Shown piece by piece: positions 1 to 11,646 of a DNA stretch of 64,000 nt; position 1 is the first letter of the stretch, and every line of letters begins with the position of its first letter. The notes under the pieces are model-generated. The model worked only from the letters and a program-made list of their open reading frames with translations. It was not told where the DNA came from and did no database searches. This DNA is from Crotalaria pallida (Eukaryota > Streptophyta > Magnoliopsida > Fabales > Fabaceae), in contig CM075652.1 in assembly GCA_037953625.1 (NCBI GenBank), positions 149,358,597 to 149,422,596 on the forward strand. The letters are read 5' to 3'. A program made the position numbers and the translations under genes.

Positions 1-287
1 TTGAAATTGAAAATATTTAATATATTGTTTCAAATTTATTCATATTTTAATTATTGAGAGTTGTGATATACAAGTATTAATTATTTTTTACATTTAAATT
101 AGACAATTTTGAAAATGGCTGATTAATTGAAAGAATATCTTACAAATAAAAAAATAAATTCATGAAAAAATCTTATATTGGAAACTAGGGGAGTAATAAA
201 AAAGTAACAATGAACCAAATAATATTTTCAATTAGAAAGTAATATAGAATTAATATGATTAAAATTATAATTAGAAAAATATTGGAA
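1..287. other. AT-rich intergenic DNA
   Basis: I see no gene, RNA or recognisable element here. The stretch is AT-rich with stop codons in every frame. Confidence 0.6.
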
Positions 288-1040
288 CTGTTTGGAAAAA
301 TTAACTTATAGCTATGAAGCTAACTTATAGTTGTGGAATTATAGCTGAAAACTTATAGTTTTATAACTAGCTTATTAAAGTATAGTTGTTTCACAAAATT
401 AGTTATGCAACTAATTTAAACATGTTAAATGACTTAAAAGTACATAATATTATATTGAATAATCATAGCCACACATTTAAATATTTTACATCAATTGCTC
501 ACATCATTATTTAGTAAATACATTCCACATTGATCCTAAATTAGGCATTTTCCAGAAAAACAATTTGAGGTTAAGATACCTAACTTGATCCCACAAAGAT
601 ATTGTTCACTAAGTTGAAGGTTATGTTGAATAATAATCAACGTTGACATTTGTGTTTCGATGACGATAATACTACACTAGTAGTTTATAGAGGAAGACAT
701 ATGCTTCATTTATATTGATATAAAATGAGTGAAAACAAATTTATAACACTCGTAATAATTATTGGTAAAATTAAGATATAATATTAATTTGGGTCAAGAT
801 AAAAAAAATAATTTAGTGAAAAAAGGGGTAAATTTGAGATATGATTTATTGAAAGCTCTTATTATTATTATTATTTTTTATTTTTTATAAAAGTTACATG
901 ATGTAGCTTTTTAAAAGTTATAAACTTCCTTTTTGAAAGTTATAAGCTTTTCTTATTTTTTGTTCACCAAACAACTCTAGTAACTTATTGACTGAAGCTA
1001 AAAGCCACCAAATAAGCTATAAGTTTGCCTTACCAAACAC
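288..1040. mobile_element. Inverted-repeat DNA element, family with TGTTTGG ends
   Basis: The left end has TGTTTGG followed by AACTTATAGCTAT, and the right end has the inverted counterpart (ATAAGCTATAAGTTT, then CCAAACA). The interior is AT-rich and non-coding. A related element lies at 36040-36680. No clean TSD was found, so the superfamily is open. Confidence 0.45.
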
Positions 1041-1057
1041 AATCATTAACTAAATAC

Positions 1058-1400
1058 TCTAAGGGCTCATTTGATGATCAAGATAGGATAAGGACATGAT
1101 ACGATAGAGAGAAAAATATAATATGAGCAAGATAACTCTTATCCTATCCAATGTTTGGTGCACACCATATTAATGATGGCATTGATGAGATCGTGATGGC
1201 GGAAAAAGTGTGATTATGACAACAATGGTGTTAATTTGTAAGGAAATAAAGAGGAAATTGCACTATCTTATCATGCCCATTTTTAACCTAGCTCTCGGCA
1301 TAGAATAGAAATTACAGTAGGTAGACAAAACATGATGGACCAAATGGATAATACTATCTTATCTTACTTAATCACCAAATATAAAATAGTTGCGAGATAT
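1058..1400. repeat. Possible degenerate inverted-repeat element
   Basis: TTTGATGATCAAGATAGGAT near 1070 is roughly the inverse of the ATCTTATCTTACTTAATCACC segment near 1355. The arms are short and imperfect, with no coding capacity. This is a weak call. Confidence 0.3.
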
Positions 1401-1911
1401 GACAATTATTCTATTTTATTTTTTTATTCTACCCACCAATTAATTGAATTACATATTGAAACACTCGTCAGTCTTCTCTAGGTCCTCTCACTTTCTTCAT
1501 TCCTTTTGTTCTCACTCCATCCCCACTAAATATGCTACTATGATTGTTGGAATATCCCTTTGTTTGGATCGATCCAAAGTTTGTGCTTTTGTAGTATCTC
1601 CCCTTACAATATAAATAATTAATAAGTAGATGCTTTGATGATTTTTTAAGTTTTGTGATTTTATATATTTTCGTTTAACATCACGGCTTAAATGTAATTT
1701 TAGTTCTTTAACTTTTTTTTTTTTAATGTGCGATTTTGATCCTCTTGTATTTAATTGAACTAACTAGGTCATTTTAATTTTTAAAATGTGTGATTTATGT
1801 CCAAACCCACTCTGCATATATTTTTAACGGTTTTGTTGAATTTTATCATTTGCATTGAATTTATTTGCTTCTTCTTTTCTTTTTTACTACTCCCTTCGGT
1901 CCTATATATAG

Positions 1912-2155
1912 CAATGGCGGAGTTTGAAAAAAAATTTAGGGGTGCAACAAACTTTATTGGTATTTATATTTAAAACATTAACATTGCAACAAGCGAAAAT
2001 GCTTTGGCGTAGTGGTATGTTTTCCTTTAAATCCATCATGTAACCTTAGATCGATTCCAATCTCCCTCAGGCTGGAATCGAGCTAGGGACCTCTTAGCTA
2101 AATAACAAGCATATTACCACTAAGCCAACTAGAGTAGCTATGCCAAATAGTGCTA

Positions 2156-2195
<40 letters not shown>

Positions 2196-2240
2196 AAATA
2201 TTCGAGGGGGAGCACCTGCTCCTTAAAAGCTCCGCCACTG
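1912..2240. mobile_element. hAT-type non-autonomous element with exact 8-bp TSD
   Basis: The TIRs are CAATGGCGGAG and, inverted, CAGTGGCGGAGC. An exact 8-bp duplication ATATATAG flanks it (1904-1911 and 2241-2248). The interior holds a SINE-like patch (about 1990-2140, with TGGCGTAGTGGTA and GATCGATTCC resembling Pol III A and B boxes) and an (AT)n tract at 2159-2188. It encodes no protein. Confidence 0.8.
2159..2188. repeat. (AT)n microsatellite
   Basis: This is an uninterrupted AT dinucleotide run of about 30 bp inside the hAT element. Confidence 0.9.
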
Positions 2241-2866
2241 ATATATAGGTCACATTTTAGAAAGTTTTTTTGGTACTAATTATAAGTCACTTTATATTTT
2301 CTATGCATCATTTATTGATTTTTCTCTTTTTTGCCCTTATTAAATGCTTTGATTATCTATGTGTTTTTTGTTATTCATTAATGAGTGTGAATTTTTCAAG
2401 AAAAGTTAAGGCGGTATAATTGTAATGTTACAATATATTCTCATAGAATTCATAAAACCAACCACTTTCATTGGTATGTGTAATTCGGTTAAGTATGCCC
2501 TATAACAAGGACCAGAGGGAGTACTTTCCATGTCTGATTTCATTTGTGTTCAATAATCTTCGCATCTAAATCTAAGAAAAAACGAGAAAATCAACCGTTG
2601 ATTGGATGGTTCTCGGGAATTGGTTAAGTTACTACTAGTTTTAAAGCAGGGTATTGAAATATTGTACTGTAGGTTATAGGTTGGAGGAGGAGGAGCCGAG
2701 GAGGAGGGTTGGTTGGCCATACGCTATTAAAAAATGTGTGAAAATTGAGACAGAAACCTAAATTGCACATTTTAAAAATTAAAGAGATTTAATTCGCTCA
2801 ATTAAAAATAAAACGGCTAAGGTAGCACATTGAAAAAAGTTAAGGGGCTAAAATTACAATTAACTT

Positions 2867-4065
2867 TGAGATGGAAGGATGATAATAGATCTATGGATAA
2901 TTTTATTAATCTTATTTTCTTAATCCACCTCAACCCAATGTCCATTTTTCTTATGATCATCCACACTTTCTCCTTTGTCATCATCATTTTCATCGCCACC
3001 ACCTTCTAAACAAGCTTATGCACAACCAAATCTTTGACAGAACTTGAGGGCAAAGTCTGAATAAATGAAATAGATGTTGATTATGGTTTGAACGATGAAT
3101 GTGAAAGAGCTAAAAAGAGATTGACACGAGATTATGACTATTGTTCGTTGTTGGTGATGTCACGATTAAAATCGGGGTGAGGGTGGATGAAAATTAAGTT
3201 GAAAAAAATAGAGGAAAAATAGTTTTTCAAATATAGAAATAAAAAAAGGTGTAATATTTTTCACTTAAAAAAGGAACACCAAGATGAAACAGTTATTGAT
3301 GCTTCCCTTTGTTCGGAATTAGATACATACACATCTTTCATAAGATGGTTATAATATATTCTCCGCATGACCTATTCAAAAAGACTTGAAATTTGTCTTA
3401 ACTATATATATGACATCAAGGGTGTTGAAAGGACTATTTTTTTTAATTGAAAGGAATTAACTACGATGGTTAATTTACAGACATGAATGCTTCTCTTTCT
3501 TGACCAGTGACCTGACGAATTATTTTACTAAACTGATTTAATTTGCAACATCTGAAAGGTGTTTGAGACTTTGAGTCATTTATGTTGAAGAGAAAAACAT
3601 CGATGAAAAAAAATGAGAGAGAAAATTGTGGAGTTCATATTTTCATAAGTATGAAAAAGAATTACTGTATGTTGCATAAAAAAAAAAAAAGAATTATGTG
3701 AATAACAAATAACGGGATAAATGATTTGTGTTTTTTTTTTTTTTGCTGCTGTTGAAGGTATACTGGGATAGAAGATTATTGATCTTAATTATTTGAAAAC
3801 GGCAACGTGATCGGATATTTTTAATCTGATCCTCTTATATACTGTATTTAGAACGTACTATCAAAAACACGTAGATTAACTTATGCAATGTTATTTAAAA
3901 AAAAAAAAAAACTTATGCAATGTTCAGGATTTGATTGATCACCTATAACAATCCCTATTTTTCTCTTGGATGTATTTTACATTTTTGGAGTTAATGAAAT
4001 TTTTTTTCCTTTTTCAAAATGATAGATAAAGTGAATTGGAGAGAATAATAGGCAACAATTATTTA
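2867..4065. other. Intergenic, no gene seen
   Basis: AT-rich DNA with several homopolymer runs (A-rich near 3678 and 3896, T-rich near 3731). No convincing ORF, TIR or RNA gene is visible. Confidence 0.5.
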
Positions 4066-4367
4066 CTCTCTCCGTCTCATTATCTTGGTAAAAAATGAAA
4101 AAAAAAATGTCCCATATTAAAGTAAAAAAATAAATAAAAAAATCTTAAAGATTGTATATTGTATCGATGATTTATAAGCAAGTAAGAAAAACACATTTAA
4201 AGATTTTTTTTAGAGGCAATATTGCAATATGTATCAATTGTAATGATATGAAAATTTGTGTAATGTCAATTTGTAATTAATGAGTGAATCATGCATTATA
4301 TCAAACAGACACTCTCTTATTTTCATTGACTTGTTTGACTTTTACCAAGATAATGGGGCAAAGGGAT
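4066..4367. mobile_element. Stowaway-like MITE
   Basis: The left end is TA|CTCTCTCCGTCTC then ATTATCTTGGTAAAA. The right end carries the inverse, TTTTACCAAGATAAT then GGGGCAAAGGGA|TTA. It is about 300 bp, non-coding and flanked by TA. Confidence 0.65.
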
Positions 4368-4415
4368 TACATAGAAGAAAAAAAATTAGAATATTTTTCT
4401 TATATTTTTCTTTTG

Positions 4416-4932
4416 GCTTAATTATGTCACAAGTCCCTGAAGTTTGGGGTACTTTTGCCAGATACCCTTATTCTTTTTTTTTTCCAATGTCTGACTCTCC
4501 GAAGTTACTTCTGAGTTTGTCATATACCCCTACTACCAATTCTGACCAATTTTGCTGACATGTAACATCAGAATCCTGATCACATGCAGGAAGGTTAAGC
4601 ACCTGGTGCCCCATGATCGAAGATCCTTTTTTTAAAAAATTTAAAAAACTAAAAGACTTAATATTTTTATATTTTTAGTTAAATAAAAAAAAAAGAATTG
4701 AAGAGAGAGGTCGTCTTCACCCGTACGTGTGACATCACTCGACACCACATGACCAACTTCCTGCGTCTGATCAGGATTCCGATGTTATATGTCGGCAAAA
4801 TTGGCCAGAATTGGTAGTGAGGGTATATGACAAACTCAGAAGTAACTTCGAGGAGTCAAACATTGGAAGAAAAAAAATAAGGGTATCTGGCAAAAGTACC
4901 TCAAACTTCACGGACTTGTGATATAATTAAGC
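4416..4932. mobile_element. Long-TIR (Mutator-like) MITE, copy 1
   Basis: The arms at about 4416-4570 and 4750-4932 are inverted repeats of roughly 150 bp. Both contain 'AGTTACTTCTGAGTTTGTCA' or its complement, and 'GATCAGGATTC' or its complement. The core is A/T-rich. A second family member is at 25659-26146. The flanks are T-rich, so the 9-bp TSD cannot be scored cleanly. Confidence 0.65.
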
Positions 4933-5474
4933 TTTTTTTTTTTTGTATTAATGGATTATTAAGCACCAATTCATTTTTATCTTGATCATATTCAACCATT
5001 TTGCACCCCAAAAAGTAATATAATTAGATCCACAAAAATATTAAACTATTTTAGCACCCACCGGATTATCCTGGGAAGGTTGGGGTTAACGTATTTAATC
5101 AGGTGACAATAACCACTTTTCCTAAATAGTGCACACTATTCAGCATCCTCTTTCCCACACTATTTCTTTACACTACCAAATATTCAACCATCCTTTAATT
5201 AGACACCCCTTCATCCACTCCACATTATTCAACTAATAAGTCCTCAGCTAAAATAAAAGATTTTGCGTATTAGGAAGAGATCGTGACCATTCGTTTCATC
5301 ATAACATAAAGCTAATAAAGCTCAAATCAAGAGCTAGATGCCAAAAGGAAAAGAAAAAATAACCACTCAGGTCGTTGAACCCAACTTTAGCCGCAAACCA
5401 AACGGCAAGAAGCTTCTCAATTACACATATACCCCTAGGTAATACATGATGCCACATAGTTTAATATTTCACAC
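4933..5474. other. Upstream region of the LysM gene
   Basis: AT-rich non-coding DNA without a recognisable transposon. It forms the proximal promoter region of the small LysM gene. Confidence 0.5.
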
Positions 5475-5482
5475 TATATATA
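5475..5482 (+). promoter_or_regulatory. Putative TATA box of the LysM gene
   Basis: TATATATA lies about 75 bp before the ATG at 5557. That leaves room for a short 5' leader of about 45 bp. Confidence 0.5.
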
Positions 5483-5556
5483 TTTAGCCAGGGGTTGTTT
5501 TTTCAGACACATAAAATTTGTTTTTCTAACATACACATAATATAGAAGAACAGAAC

Positions 5557-5880
5557 ATGGGTTCCTCTGCTGCAACGAGAAAAACTACTACTAGAGCGGA
5601 TTCAGCATCATGGTACTGTGCCATAGTGTTGCTGGCCATGATATTATTGGGGTCTATAAGAGGGAACACGGTGGCTGAAGAGGAGGGTGAGACAGTAAGA
5701 GGGAACAAACTCCGTCAGAGGCCATGTGATGAAATATATGTGGTGGGAGACGGGGAGACCCTCAACACAATCAGTGACAAGTGCGGCGACCCATTTATCG
5801 TTGAGCGAAACCCGCATATCCATGACCCGGATGATGTCTTCCCCGGCCTTGTCATCAAAATAATTTCTAGCATCCAATGA
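5557..5880 (+). CDS. Small LysM-domain protein
   Basis: This is a complete single-exon ORF of 107 aa. Residues 1-18 are polar and Ser/Thr/Arg-rich. A hydrophobic segment at about 19-33 (CAIVLLAMILLG) could be a signal anchor or an uncleaved signal peptide. An acidic linker (EEEGE) follows, then one LysM module at about 59-103 with the hallmarks YVVGDGETL, ISDKCGDPF and the FPGL turn near the end. Cys57 and Cys76 are the only cysteines after the membrane segment and may pair. LysM modules bind N-acetylglucosamine polymers. Plants have a family of short single-LysM proteins of about 100 aa whose function is poorly known, and this one fits it in size and layout. It lacks a kinase domain, so it is not a LysM receptor kinase. 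The ATG is the first in the ORF and follows a TATA box by 75 bp. The neighbours on both sides are transposons. Confidence 0.85.
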   Translation: MGSSAATRKTTTRADSASWYCAIVLLAMILLGSIRGNTVAEEEGETVRGNKLRQRPCDEIYVVGDGETLNTISDKCGDPFIVERNPHIHDPDDVFPGLVIKIISSIQ

Positions 5881-6295
5881 AGATTCTGCTCTACGTATCT
5901 ACGTGCAAGTGTTGCATGCCAAAGTAATTACTAATATATAGCATCTTATTGTATGTTCAAAGAGGTAGAGCAGAGAGCTTAATCAATTAGTTTTGTTCAC
6001 TTATTTAATTTGTCTGTCTTTGTGATTCTATACAGATACATACAGATTTTCTTAGGAAAAGATCTTAGAGTTAGAGATCATGCTGATCTTTGTTAAAGTA
6101 TGTTCTTAATTTTGCTTGTCTTTTTTATCTTTTGTATGTTCTTAATTTATTATAGTTAGTTGATTGACCAAGAGGGGTGTCTCTTGGAAGTTGGAAACAT
6201 AGATAAAGGTTTCTTTCCTCTTCCGTTTATACAATTTGTGAACCCTTGATGAAATGAATAAATAAAGTTATGCAAATATTGTTTACATAATACAT

Positions 6296-6473
6296 ACACG
6301 AGTAGTGGAGACTGATACAAGTGGAAGGGGTTTGTGTCCCTTATGCATGTGGTCGCGGGTTCGAGTCGTTCTCGAGACACATGTGAATGGAGCAAGCCTT
6401 ATTGGAGCAAACCTTATTTGATTAGTCACCCAGTTGCGCGTATGGATACCCTGGTTCATCCAAAAAAAACAAA
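6296..6473 (+). mobile_element. tRNA-derived SINE with 11-bp TSD
   Basis: An exact 11-bp duplication ACATAATACAT (6285-6295 and 6474-6484) flanks a 178-bp unit. The unit has a Pol III A-box-like GAGTAGTGGAGA, a B box (GGTCGCGGGTTCGAGTC) and an A-rich 3' tail (CCAAAAAAAACAAA). A diverged copy lies on the minus strand around 15640-15725. Confidence 0.85.
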
Positions 6474-6484
6474 ACATAATACAT

Positions 6485-6882
6485 GCACTCTTCCTATTAT
6501 ATGTAAAAGTTATTATGTCCAAAAGATAACGTAATAGATGGTATGCCTGCTTGAGAAATCTTCAACTCTGTATGTTAGAGTGTTAATGAAATGGTAAACT
6601 ATACTCATCTATGAACCTCGGTTCATTTGTTGATGAATCTTACAAAACATTTCTACGGTCTTCGACTCTTCGTCAATGGAGATATGAGACAACGTATTAG
6701 AACACCTCTGTTTTTATGTTCGAGTATATATTGGTGTGGCTTTCCAAGGCAAAACAAATGATTTGATTTTTTTAAAAAATTATTTTTGAATTTTAATTTT
6801 GTTTTAATAGTGTTTTTTTTAAAAAAAAAAAATTAAAACTATAGATAGGGTGTTATTTTGGCGCATTTTTAATTGTGGTCTA
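6485..6882. other. Intergenic, no gene seen
   Basis: AT-rich DNA with homopolymer runs near 6768-6830. No supported feature. Confidence 0.5.
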
Positions 6883-7155
6883 TTCTCTTAGGTCTTTATT
6901 ATAAGAAAAATTAATTGAAATTATATTTATTAAGAAAGTTAGTTAAATATATTTAATTTTCTTAAATTAATAAAAAAAATATAGTTACTTTAGGAAAGTT
7001 GTATTGAAAATAAAACAAAAATTAAATGAAATTACTACTTTTTAAAAATATTTTAGGGATAATTATATTATAAATAGGAATTTAATTAATTTTTTCTTAT
7101 ACTTGAGACCAAAACAAATATGTCTTATTTTTCTTATATTAGATACCGGATGTAG
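6883..7155. mobile_element. Stowaway-like MITE, 'GGAAAGTTGTATTG' family
   Basis: It is flanked by TA, with a degraded left end (TTCTCTTAGGTC) and a right end ATACCGGATGTAG|TA. The interior motifs 'TTAGTTAAATATATTTAATT' and 'CTTTAGGAAAGTTG' recur in the MITEs at 12215, 49156, 52644 and 59571. Confidence 0.6.
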
Positions 7156-8136
7156 TATATTTTAAATTGGTGCACTTTCCCTTCATTTTAACTTATGGAA
7201 TTTAAATCTAAGCATATTTTAACATTGTGATATTTTGAAAATACGAGGTAAAAAAAATCCTAATCTGTCTCTTTCACTTTAGCATTTGTTAATTACTATA
7301 GATTAGAAATTTTTGCATATTAATTATTATCTTTTATTTGTTTTTCAAATAGTTTTGATATGTTAGGCACTTAATTTGGAAATAAATCATTCTATTTGGA
7401 TAATATTCATAGTTGAATTGGAAACATGATATAAACATTATCAAATGCTAACAAGTGTCCTTAGTGCATTTGTTAATAAGCCAATTAAAGTAAAAGTTTA
7501 TTGAAATTTGTATTTTTTTTTTTGGATTTTCGAGAGATGGAATGATGTGCACTTATGATTGTTTTTCTTATTGTAGTAACCTTAACAAGTGTCATTAGGG
7601 TACTTAAGGGCACTTGTTAGTTTAATAAAAAAAAGTGATTTTTGGATAATATCCACCTTTTCTAATCAATTTTTTTAATAAGTTAAAAGTCATTAAATAT
7701 TTATATAAGGAAAGATGTCGAATTATTGATTAATAAAAAGTCAAGATGGTTTATTTGCTAAGTAATTATTTTTTGTGTTATGCTAATAACAAGTGCCCTA
7801 ATAATATTGTTTAATCATTCTAAAATAAGTAACTCAGTATTGAAAACTTAAGTTCAACACTTTTCGATATATTAAATGCAACATTTTTCAAGATATTAAT
7901 AGCTCTTACTTATCTTTTACCCTGATTATTGGATATCAAACTCCCTTCCTCTAGGATGATATAATTAACGTTTGTTTTTATAAAATAAAAATAGATATTA
8001 AAAAGAAAATGCATCTGTTAACATATCCCCATGCTGTATTATTTTCGTTTTGAGCTCAATAATGGGAGTTCGCGAATTTGACCTATCTCATTGATTATTT
8101 TATTTTCCTCTTGTTTTTTTAGTAATAAAACATGTA
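7156..8136. other. Intergenic, no gene seen
   Basis: AT-rich DNA with a motif 'AACAAGTG(T/C)C(C/A)TTAG' recurring near 7450, 7585 and 7790, which may be a decayed repeat. No coding potential. Confidence 0.45.
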
Positions 8137-8410
8137 CTTTTTCCGGTCTAATTTTATAAGATTTTTTTGGAGTTTTTTATTTTGATCCCATTTATAATAC
8201 CTCATTTTAATTTTCAATAACATTTAATTATTTATTTTCACAAATATCCTTATTAAGTGAACATTTTTTAGATTTTCAATAATAATTATAGAGGTAATTT
8301 TGAAAAAATATATCGAATTTTCATATTTCTAATGTCACTAACAAATTTAATCACTTTTCTTGATGGGAATAAAAAAGCTCCAAAAGGATATTATAAATAA
8401 GACGGAGGAA
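8137..8410. mobile_element. Stowaway MITE, 'TCCTATTTATAAGATCC' family (degraded)
   Basis: It runs from TA|CTTTTTCCGGTC to GACGGAGGAA|TA. The interior (a 'TTTTGGAGTTTTT' arm, 'CTAATGTCACTAACAAATTTA') is the inverse of the intact copy at 16972-17244. Both are about 273 bp. Confidence 0.7.
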
Positions 8411-9226
8411 TATGTTTTATGTATAATTTAAAACAACTAAAAGGGTTTGGAATTTGATATTTAGAGTTTTATCGTTGAATGATTTGGGGGAAATGAATTA
8501 AAAAGATAAAGGACACCTTAGACCTGATATATGGATTAGAAGAAGAAGAAAAGCTTCCTCTAATTTTATTTTTGGAAAGTTATAATTTTTTTTTTTTGAA
8601 AAATTTTAAGAGTTCATTAGCAAAGTTAAAATTTTTCATTTTTATACCATATGTCACCATTTCGTTAAATATAGCATAAAGAGTATTATAACTTTATTTT
8701 TTCTACGGTATCGAGACAAAATCCTTGTTATTAGTTGTTTCAAATAACTTTTATCTCCCTCCAACTTTTTGAGGTCGTTTAGATAAAATTAGGCATAAAA
8801 TGAAGAGTTAGGATTAGTTGATACCAGGTGCATGTACTTGATCACTTACACCTTCACATAACTTTTTATATATTAAGTAGATTAAGTCTACAAAATTTCA
8901 TAGAATATAAAAATTATTTGATACTTCATCCGACTATTATATTTTAACGGATAATATGTTATTTAAAATATAAGTAAATAAACATTATTAGATTACATAC
9001 CTATGAATCTTCGAATGATTTAAAATTTGGTATGTATGATCGTCATGATAATAACATATAATTCAAAAGTTGGATTGACAAATTTCATAATATATAAAAA
9101 ATTGTGTGAAGGTGTAAGTAACCAAGTTTTACACATGGTGTCAATGGATCTGTACAGTGGCGCTGATTTATCTTATATTTTCAAATTAATATGTTTCTGT
9201 TTAGGATTTTTTTTTTTGGTATCTTG
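8411..9226. other. Intergenic, no gene seen
   Basis: AT-rich non-coding DNA. Nothing supported. Confidence 0.5.
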
Positions 9227-10090
9227 AAAAAAAAGGGGTTGTTATACCTTTTTTATGTTGTCCAATAAAAAAACGTCATATTTTTTTTATGTCACATTAT
9301 TTTGACACATATATAATAAATTATAAATTTTGCAATTAAATCCTTAGATTATTTATAAAAAATAATATTTTTATATCTAATATAATTTATCTAAAATATC
9401 CTTATTAATTTTTCATTTTTCATTACATTTTCGTTACCCACAATACCCAAAATACTTGTTTCGTACTGCCCCTTTTCTTCTTCATTCTTCTCCTGTAATG
9501 GATAGCCTCTAATTCGAAACTTTGAACCATTTGGGTCATGATTGGAGTTTTTATTCAACCAAAAATAACTTGATTCGGACTGCTGGTTGAAACTTGAATT
9601 TGATTAGTAGCACTACATTTCATTTCAGATACTATTACATTACCATCCTTAGAATTGATTTCACTCTTCAAAGTTACACGCACCTTTTCTTGATACTGTA
9701 TAAAATTTTAAAAAAAGAGTGGACAAGTTTAATTAAACCAAACATTAGGAGAGATCAATAAAATCAATGTAATTTGCACCCGTGACATTCTCATCTAGAT
9801 ATGTTTCGTAGGCCGAAATTGAAGAAGAAGAAGGAGAAGTCTGAAGAAGAAGAACAGAGCTTGTAAGAAAGAGATATTATGGATATTTTGGGTGATGAAA
9901 AATAAAAAATTAATGGGGGTATTTTGGGTAAATTATATTATGGATAAAAATATCATTATTACATAAATAATTCAAGATCTAATTGAAAAATTTATAATTT
10001 ACATGTATGCCTAATTGATGCGATATAAAAAGATATATAACGCTTTTTTTATTGATCCACGTAAAAAGGATACACAATAATCCTTTTTTT
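9227..10090. mobile_element. Long-TIR (Mutator-like) non-autonomous element
   Basis: The left arm (about 9227-9450) and right arm (about 9880-10090) are inverted repeats of over 200 bp at roughly 70-75% by eye. Both carry AATTATAAATTTT, ATAATTTA and the 'ACCCAAAATAC' block or their inverse. The 430-bp core has no clear ORF. Homopolymer ends hide any TSD. Confidence 0.65.
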
Positions 10091-11646
10091 AGAGGGTACG
10101 AAACAATGTTTATCTAATAAAAAGCATAAACGAAAGCACTTTCTACGTGTATGGAAATGAGCCTTACATTTGTATTTACCTACAACGGCCACAAGCATGT
10201 TGGATGATCTAATGGTGGAGATATATTACAATTTAATATGGGAATAAACCTGATTAGGTTCAAGAGATTAGACCTATCAATTTGGCAGGGTTACTCATAA
10301 AAAAAATGAGCTTTGTATTTACCAACAACTTGTTGATCAATTGGTACTACTCAAGTTAAATCTCAAAACATTTTTTGTTGTTAATGTGCATAGATTTGAA
10401 CTCTTGAAGACGAAATTGTTTGGTGCCGGTAACTATCAGCTCCGAGGAAATTAAGATGGAAGAATACATTTATTAAAAAATGAGCTCCTTGTTTGAGTTT
10501 TCTTCATAAAGAATAAAGTAAGAACACTTTATAAGAAAAAGGAAATTAAGATCAAAATTTAAATTTTTTAAAAAGTACTTTGAATTTGTCATGGTAGAAA
10601 AGGGGGTTTTCTTGGTTTACATTATTTGACTCATTGATACATTATTTAGGGAAATATGACCTCATATTGAGAAGAATTCGATCACAATGAAGTGCATAAT
10701 TTACTTTGTACCTAATGCGGCTTTCCATTTCCTAGTCCATAAGGTCTAAAACGAAAGAGAAATGCTACTTACTTTGAGCTCTTAAAATTTAAAAATGTGG
10801 CCACGTCTTAGAATTTGGTGCTAAGTCTATATCTCTTCTTTTGAAAATTGAGTTACGCGAACGGTATCCCATCCCTTTGCTTATCTACTTCTCCATTTAT
10901 TTCAAGCAGAGTTTCAAATAATTTATTAAGTACTGGACATCAAGCCATAGGCATAAGAGAACATATTAACTCTTAACGCTTAGTTAGCTTCACAGGCAAC
11001 AGTTATAAGCTAAATTCATAACTTATAGCTATAAGTTAATTTTGGAGAACACCACACCAAAGTTGGATTAAAATCTACTAAAATCCCTTAAGAAAAATTG
11101 TATTTTCATTTTTTTTTCATTTTTTTATTGAATTATTAATGGTGTGCCGAGTGAAATGTCTCAAAAGCCAAGATCTCAAAATAAAGAATTTTGTACATAA
11201 GGCTTGAGTTTGCTAAAAAAATCCTGGTGCAAGGAAATGTACGTATGGAATGAAATCATTGAATTGGAAATAATTGAATGGTGACAACATCTAAGGAAAT
11301 TATTGAATTGGTATCATCAATATGTGTTCATAACACAATTGCTTTTTATATAAAGGGTCTTTTTATCCTACATGTGCATAGGTTAATGAAACCTTAAAAA
11401 GAAAGTATTTCTTGAAAACTGATACACTTAAATGAATTTTAAAAAAATAATTATTTAATTTTTCAATATAATTTTATCATTAATGTTCTCTTATGCATAG
11501 GGTGCATAGAATATAAAAACCGATATATAAATCATTCAATTCAAACTAATATGTCTTTATAACACAATCTAGTTTTTATTACATTTAGGCTGACAGCATG
11601 TATTAAAATTAGGTACTATTGAATTGGAATTGATATGCCTTTTTAA
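10091..11646. other. Intergenic, degenerate repeat-rich DNA
   Basis: No gene is visible. From about 11250 on, fragments of the 'TTGAATTGGAAATAATTGAA' repeat unit appear, which becomes clearer at 11647. A short palindrome (AACTTATAGCTATAAGTT) sits near 11020. Confidence 0.45.

Larger units (their letters stand above)
1890..2521. mobile_element. Stowaway-type MITE, interrupted by a hAT element
   Basis: It begins TA|CTCCCTTCGGTCC and ends GGACCAGAGGGAG|TA, giving Stowaway-like TIRs with TA duplications. Removing the 329-bp hAT insert and its 8-bp duplication leaves about 295 bp. Its interior (ATAAGTCAC, 'AGTATGCCCTATAA') matches the MITE at 59640-59907. Confidence 0.8.
1687..2866. mobile_element. 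Long-TIR (Mutator-like) element carrying nested insertions
   Basis: The arms at about 1687-1815 and 2740-2866 are imperfect inverted repeats of roughly 120-130 bp. Both contain 'TGTAATTTTAG' followed by 'TTTTTAATTTTTAAAATGTG'-like text. A Stowaway MITE (1890-2521) lies between the arms, and a hAT element (1912-2240) lies inside that. Without them the element would be about 550 bp. It has no coding content. Assignment to Mutator-like elements is by resemblance to the long-TIR element at 26230. Confidence 0.55.

Noticed and set aside
6296..6473. tRNA gene
   Set aside because: There are A and B boxes but no cloverleaf with a clear anticodon arm. The TSD and A-tail make it a SINE. The same applies to 14119-14220, 15640-15725, 17945-18046 and 35143-35310.
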